Source: Serratia plymuthica NBRC 102599
Lineage (GTDB): Bacteria; Pseudomonadota; Gammaproteobacteria; Enterobacterales; Enterobacteriaceae
Assembly (NCBI RefSeq): GCF_001590925.1
Contig: NZ_BCTU01000017.1
Span: forward strand, 1-53,387
Direction of reading: 5' to 3'
Length of the DNA: 53,387 nucleotides
Shown here: piece by piece, positions 50,889 to 53,387 of the stretch
Layout of the letters: each line of letters begins with the position of its first letter
Numbering within the stretch: the first letter of the stretch is position 1
The notes under the pieces: generated by a model
The model's database searches: none
What the model saw: the letters and a program-made list of their open reading frames with translations, nothing else
What the model was told of the DNA's origin: nothing
Made by a program: the position numbers and the translations under genes

Positions 50889-51542
50889 CTATTTGTGAGT
50901 GACGGCTTTCACGATGCGATCGCCACCGAACTGAATCAGATAGACCAGCACCACCAGTAATACTAATACGGTATTCATTACTGTGGCGTTATAACCGATA
51001 TAGCCATACTGATAACCTATCTGGCCCAGGCCGCCGGCGCCAACTGCGCCGCCCATGGCAGAATAACCAACCAAGGTAATCAGGGTAATGGTGGCTGCGT
51101 TCACCAGGCCCGGCAGGGCTTCCGGCAACAGTACCTTTTTAATGATTTGCATCGGGGTGGCGCCCATCGCACGGGCTGCTTCCACCAGGCCGGAGGGGAT
51201 CTCCAGCAGGGCGTTTTCCACCATGCGGGCGATAAACGGCGCTGCGCCCACGGTCAAGGGGACGATGGCCGCCTGCAGGCCGATCGAGGTGCCGACGATC
51301 AGGCGGGTAAACGGAATCATCCACACCAGCAGGATGATGAACGGGATGGAACGGAACACGTTCACCAGCCCGGACAAGGTTTTATACAGCGTATTGTTGG
51401 CGACGATTTGCCCCGGGCGGGTCACATACAGCAGCACGCCAACCGGCAGGCCGAGCACGAAACCGAAGAAGCCGGAGACAAAGGTCATCGCGACGGTTTC
51501 CCACACGCCACGTGCCATTAACCACATCATTGCCTCAGACAT
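50889..51542 (-). CDS. metI: methionine ABC transporter permease MetI
   Basis: MetI is the membrane subunit of the methionine importer. It has 217 aa with about five membrane helices. The binding-protein-dependent transport EAA loop is seen as [25 protein letters not shown], which contacts MetN. It overlaps metN by 8 bp. Confidence 0.96.
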   Translation of the reverse strand: MSEAMMWLMARGVWETVAMTFVSGFFGFVLGLPVGVLLYVTRPGQIVANNTLYKTLSGLVNVFRSIPFIILLVWMIPFTRLIVGTSIGLQAAIVPLTVGAAPFIARMVENALLEIPSGLVEAARAMGATPMQIIKKVLLPEALPGLVNAATITLITLVGYSAMGGAVGAGGLGQIGYQYGYIGYNATVMNTVLVLLVVLVYLIQFGGDRIVKAVTHK

Positions 51543-52566
51543 AACCCAGAACCTCTACTTTTACCTGATTTTCCTGCAGGAATTTAATCGTTGCCAGCGC
51601 GTCTTCGTCGCTGCCGTGCAGCTCAGCCAGCATCACGCCGAATTTCACACCGCCGGCATAATCCATCTGGGCGCTGATGATGTTGTTATTGACGTTGAAG
51701 CGGCGAGCGGCTTCTGACAGCAAGGGCGCATCAACGGACTGGCCGGTGAATTCCAGGCGCAGCAACGGTTGACGGCCGCCACTGCGTTCCGGCGCCAAAC
51801 GCTTGGCATAATCGTCCGGGATATCCAGATGCAACGTGGATTGGATAAACTGTTGGGCCAGCGGCGTTTTCGGGTGCGAGAACACTTCGCTGACGCTGTC
51901 TTTTTCAATCAACTGCCCCTGACTGATGACTGCTACCTGATCGCAGATGCGTTTCACCACGTCCATTTCATGGGTGATCAACAGGATGGTCAGGCCGAGG
52001 CGGCGGTTAATGTCTTTCAGCAGTTCCAGAATCGAACGGGTAGTTGCCGGATCCAGCGCGCTGGTGGCTTCGTCACACAGCAGCACTTTGGGTTGGCTTG
52101 CCAGCGCGCGAGCAATCGCCACACGCTGCTTTTGGCCACCGGACAAATTGGCAGGATAGGCGTCATGTTTGTCTGACAGCCCGACCAGCTCCAATAGTTC
52201 GGTCACCCGTTTTCTTATTTCAGCGCGCGGGGTGTTGTCCAGTTCCAGCGGCAGCGAAACGTTGCCAAATACCGTGCGGGAGGACAGCAGATTAAAGTGT
52301 TGGAAAATCATGCCAATCTGACGGCGAGCGCGTGTCAATTCGCTTTCAGACAGCGAGGTCAGATCCTGTCCGTCAACCAACACCTGGCCGGAGGTTGGGC
52401 GCTCAAGCATGTTGGCGCAGCGGATCAGCGTACTTTTACCGGCACCGGAAGCACCGATAACGCCATAGATTTGCCCGGCAGGGACGTGAAGAGTCACGTC
52501 AGAGAGCGCATTAATAGAGCGCGAACCCTGCTGGAACACTTTGGTGATGTTAGAAAGTTTAATCAT
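51535..52566 (-). CDS. metN: methionine ABC transporter ATPase MetN
   Basis: MetN powers methionine import. It has 343 aa. Walker A is GASGAGKS at 38-45, the ABC signature is [12 protein letters not shown], and Walker B is [12 protein letters not shown]. The C-terminal NIL (ACT-like) domain, about residues 265-343, binds methionine and gives trans-inhibition in E. coli. It is the first gene of metNIQ, under a promoter with Met boxes. Confidence 0.97.
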   Translation of the reverse strand: MIKLSNITKVFQQGSRSINALSDVTLHVPAGQIYGVIGASGAGKSTLIRCANMLERPTSGQVLVDGQDLTSLSESELTRARRQIGMIFQHFNLLSSRTVFGNVSLPLELDNTPRAEIRKRVTELLELVGLSDKHDAYPANLSGGQKQRVAIARALASQPKVLLCDEATSALDPATTRSILELLKDINRRLGLTILLITHEMDVVKRICDQVAVISQGQLIEKDSVSEVFSHPKTPLAQQFIQSTLHLDIPDDYAKRLAPERSGGRQPLLRLEFTGQSVDAPLLSEAARRFNVNNNIISAQMDYAGGVKFGVMLAELHGSDEDALATIKFLQENQVKVEVLGYV

Positions 52567-52638
52567 ATTCTTCTTATTTTAGCGTGGTTGCCCGTGGCTA
52601 GATAAAAGTAAACCTTGGCGTGGACCAAGGTATGAGTC

Positions 52639-52669
52639 AGATGTTAAGGCGTCTAGACGTCCAAGTCAA
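52639..52669 (-). promoter_or_regulatory. metNIQ promoter with overlapping MetJ operator
   Basis: On the minus strand TTGACT (52669-52664) and TAACAT (52646-52641) are 17 nt apart. Two tandem 8-bp Met boxes, AGGCGTCT and AGACGTCC (52647-52662, consensus AGACGTCT, 7 of 8 matches each), fill the spacer, and a weaker third (AGATGTTA, 52639-52646) covers the -10. MetJ with SAM would block RNA polymerase directly. Confidence 0.85.
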
Positions 52670-52753
52670 CGACCAACGCCGTTCTCTGCCGTTCTCAGCA
52701 CTGGGTAAAACATGCGATACTGTACTCGTTTTCAGGCCCTCAGGAGTAAACCG

Positions 52754-53317
52754 GTGACACAAAGCGTTCCAGCAATTTTCCTAGATCGTGACGGCACGAT
52801 TAATGTTGATCATGGCTACGTCCATGAAATCGATAATTTCCACTTTATTGATGGCGTGATTGACGCCTGTCGCGAACTTAAAAAGATGGGCTTTGCTCTG
52901 GTATTGGTCACCAACCAATCCGGCATTGCGCGCGGCAAGTTCGACGAAAAACAGTTTATGTACCTGACCGAGTGGATGGACTGGTCGCTGGCCGATCGCG
53001 ATGTTGACCTGGATGGCATCTATTTCTGTCCGCATCACCCAGAGGCAGTAATAGAAGAGTACCGCCAGACGTGCGACTGCCGTAAACCGCAGCCGGGCAT
53101 GTTGCTGCAGGCACAGCAAGAACTGAACATCGACATGGCCTCTTCTTATATGGTGGGTGACAAACCGGAAGATATGCAGGCTGCCATCGCGGCAGGTGTT
53201 GGTACTAAAGTGCTGGTGCGTACCGGCAAGCCGGTCACCGAACAAGGCGAGAAACTGGCGGATTGGGTGTTAAACAGCCTGGCAGAGCTGCCGGAAGCCA
53301 TCAAAAAGCGGGTTTAG
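52754..53317 (+). CDS. gmhB: D-glycero-beta-D-manno-heptose 1,7-bisphosphate 7-phosphatase
   Basis: GmhB removes the C7 phosphate in ADP-heptose synthesis for the LPS inner core. The GTG at 52754 behind AGGAG gives 187 aa, close to E. coli; the ATG at 52712 lacks a good site. The HAD motif FLDRDGTIN supplies nucleophile Asp11 and acid Asp13. The zinc loop [11 protein letters not shown] holds the Cys/His ligands. It is divergent from metNIQ. Confidence 0.95.
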   Translation: MTQSVPAIFLDRDGTINVDHGYVHEIDNFHFIDGVIDACRELKKMGFALVLVTNQSGIARGKFDEKQFMYLTEWMDWSLADRDVDLDGIYFCPHHPEAVIEEYRQTCDCRKPQPGMLLQAQQELNIDMASSYMVGDKPEDMQAAIAAGVGTKVLVRTGKPVTEQGEKLADWVLNSLAELPEAIKKRV

Positions 53318-53387
53318 TAGGCGTTATGCATGAATAGTGAGCGGTCAGAAAAAAAGTGAATATTAATCCTTGTCATTCTGAGCCGGC
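53318..53387. other. non-coding right edge, possibly rRNA operon upstream region
   Basis: There are 70 nt with no gene. An A-run inside GGTCAGAAAAAAAGTGAAT is reminiscent of Fis/UP-element DNA. In E. coli gmhB is followed by rrnH. No rRNA sequence is reached here, so this remains inference. Confidence 0.3.

Overview
The window is chromosomal DNA from an enterobacterium, most likely Serratia or a close relative in the Yersiniaceae. I infer this from protein similarity that is close to, but distinct from, the E. coli orthologues, and from gene order recalled from E. coli. It is almost entirely core genome. It holds 54 protein genes and two well-known regulatory RNAs, GcvB and CsrB. There are no CRISPR arrays, transposases or phage genes, and no complete tRNA or rRNA genes.

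Layout. (1) 1-7173: mltA, tcdA, the csdA-csdE sulfur-transfer pair, lipoprotein gene ygdI, the sRNA gcvB divergent from its activator gcvA, then ygdD and rlmM. (2) 7200-14781: xni, ppnN, queF, syd, the sRNA csrB with an upstream UvrY-type palindrome, an MFS transporter inserted relative to E. coli, then yqcC-truC-yqcA. (3) 14895-19830 (minus strand): yaeH, dapD, glnD, map. In E. coli blocks 2 and 3 lie far apart, so about 14.8-14.9 kb is a synteny junction relative to that species. (4) 19957-42728 (plus strand): rpsB-tsf-pyrH-frr-dxr-uppS-cdsA-rseP-bamA-skp-lpxD-fabZ-lpxA-lpxB-rnhB-dnaE-accA, then ldcC and a VOC protein. This is the classic translation, isoprenoid, phospholipid, outer-membrane and lipid A supercluster. 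(5) 42807-53387: tilS, a small cytochrome c absent from this place in E. coli, rof-yaeP, yaeQ-arfB-nlpE, proS, trmO-rcsF, the metNIQ methionine importer with Met boxes inside its promoter, and gmhB. In E. coli an rRNA operon follows gmhB; here the window ends first.

How the genes work together. Cell-envelope construction dominates the middle: undecaprenyl phosphate (dxr, uppS), phospholipid (cdsA, accA, fabZ), lipid A (lpxD, lpxA, lpxB, with gmhB for core heptose) and outer-membrane proteins (bamA, skp). Three stress-sensing components are nearby: RseP (sigma E), NlpE (Cpx) and RcsF (Rcs). Translation and tRNA modification recur throughout: rpsB, tsf, frr, map, proS, arfB, tilS, truC, rlmM, queF, and the two t6A37-modifying enzymes tcdA and trmO. 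GcvB and CsrB add two post-transcriptional hubs.

I found no convincing undescribed multi-gene system. The best leads are small: a promoter-to-terminator unit of about 125 nt between dxr and uppS, a pair of 58-nt inverted-end intergenic repeats, an orphan cytochrome c whose 3' end is a 17-nt tandem repeat, and unexplained palindromes before skp and fabZ. Ten genes are best called from GTG or TTG starts.
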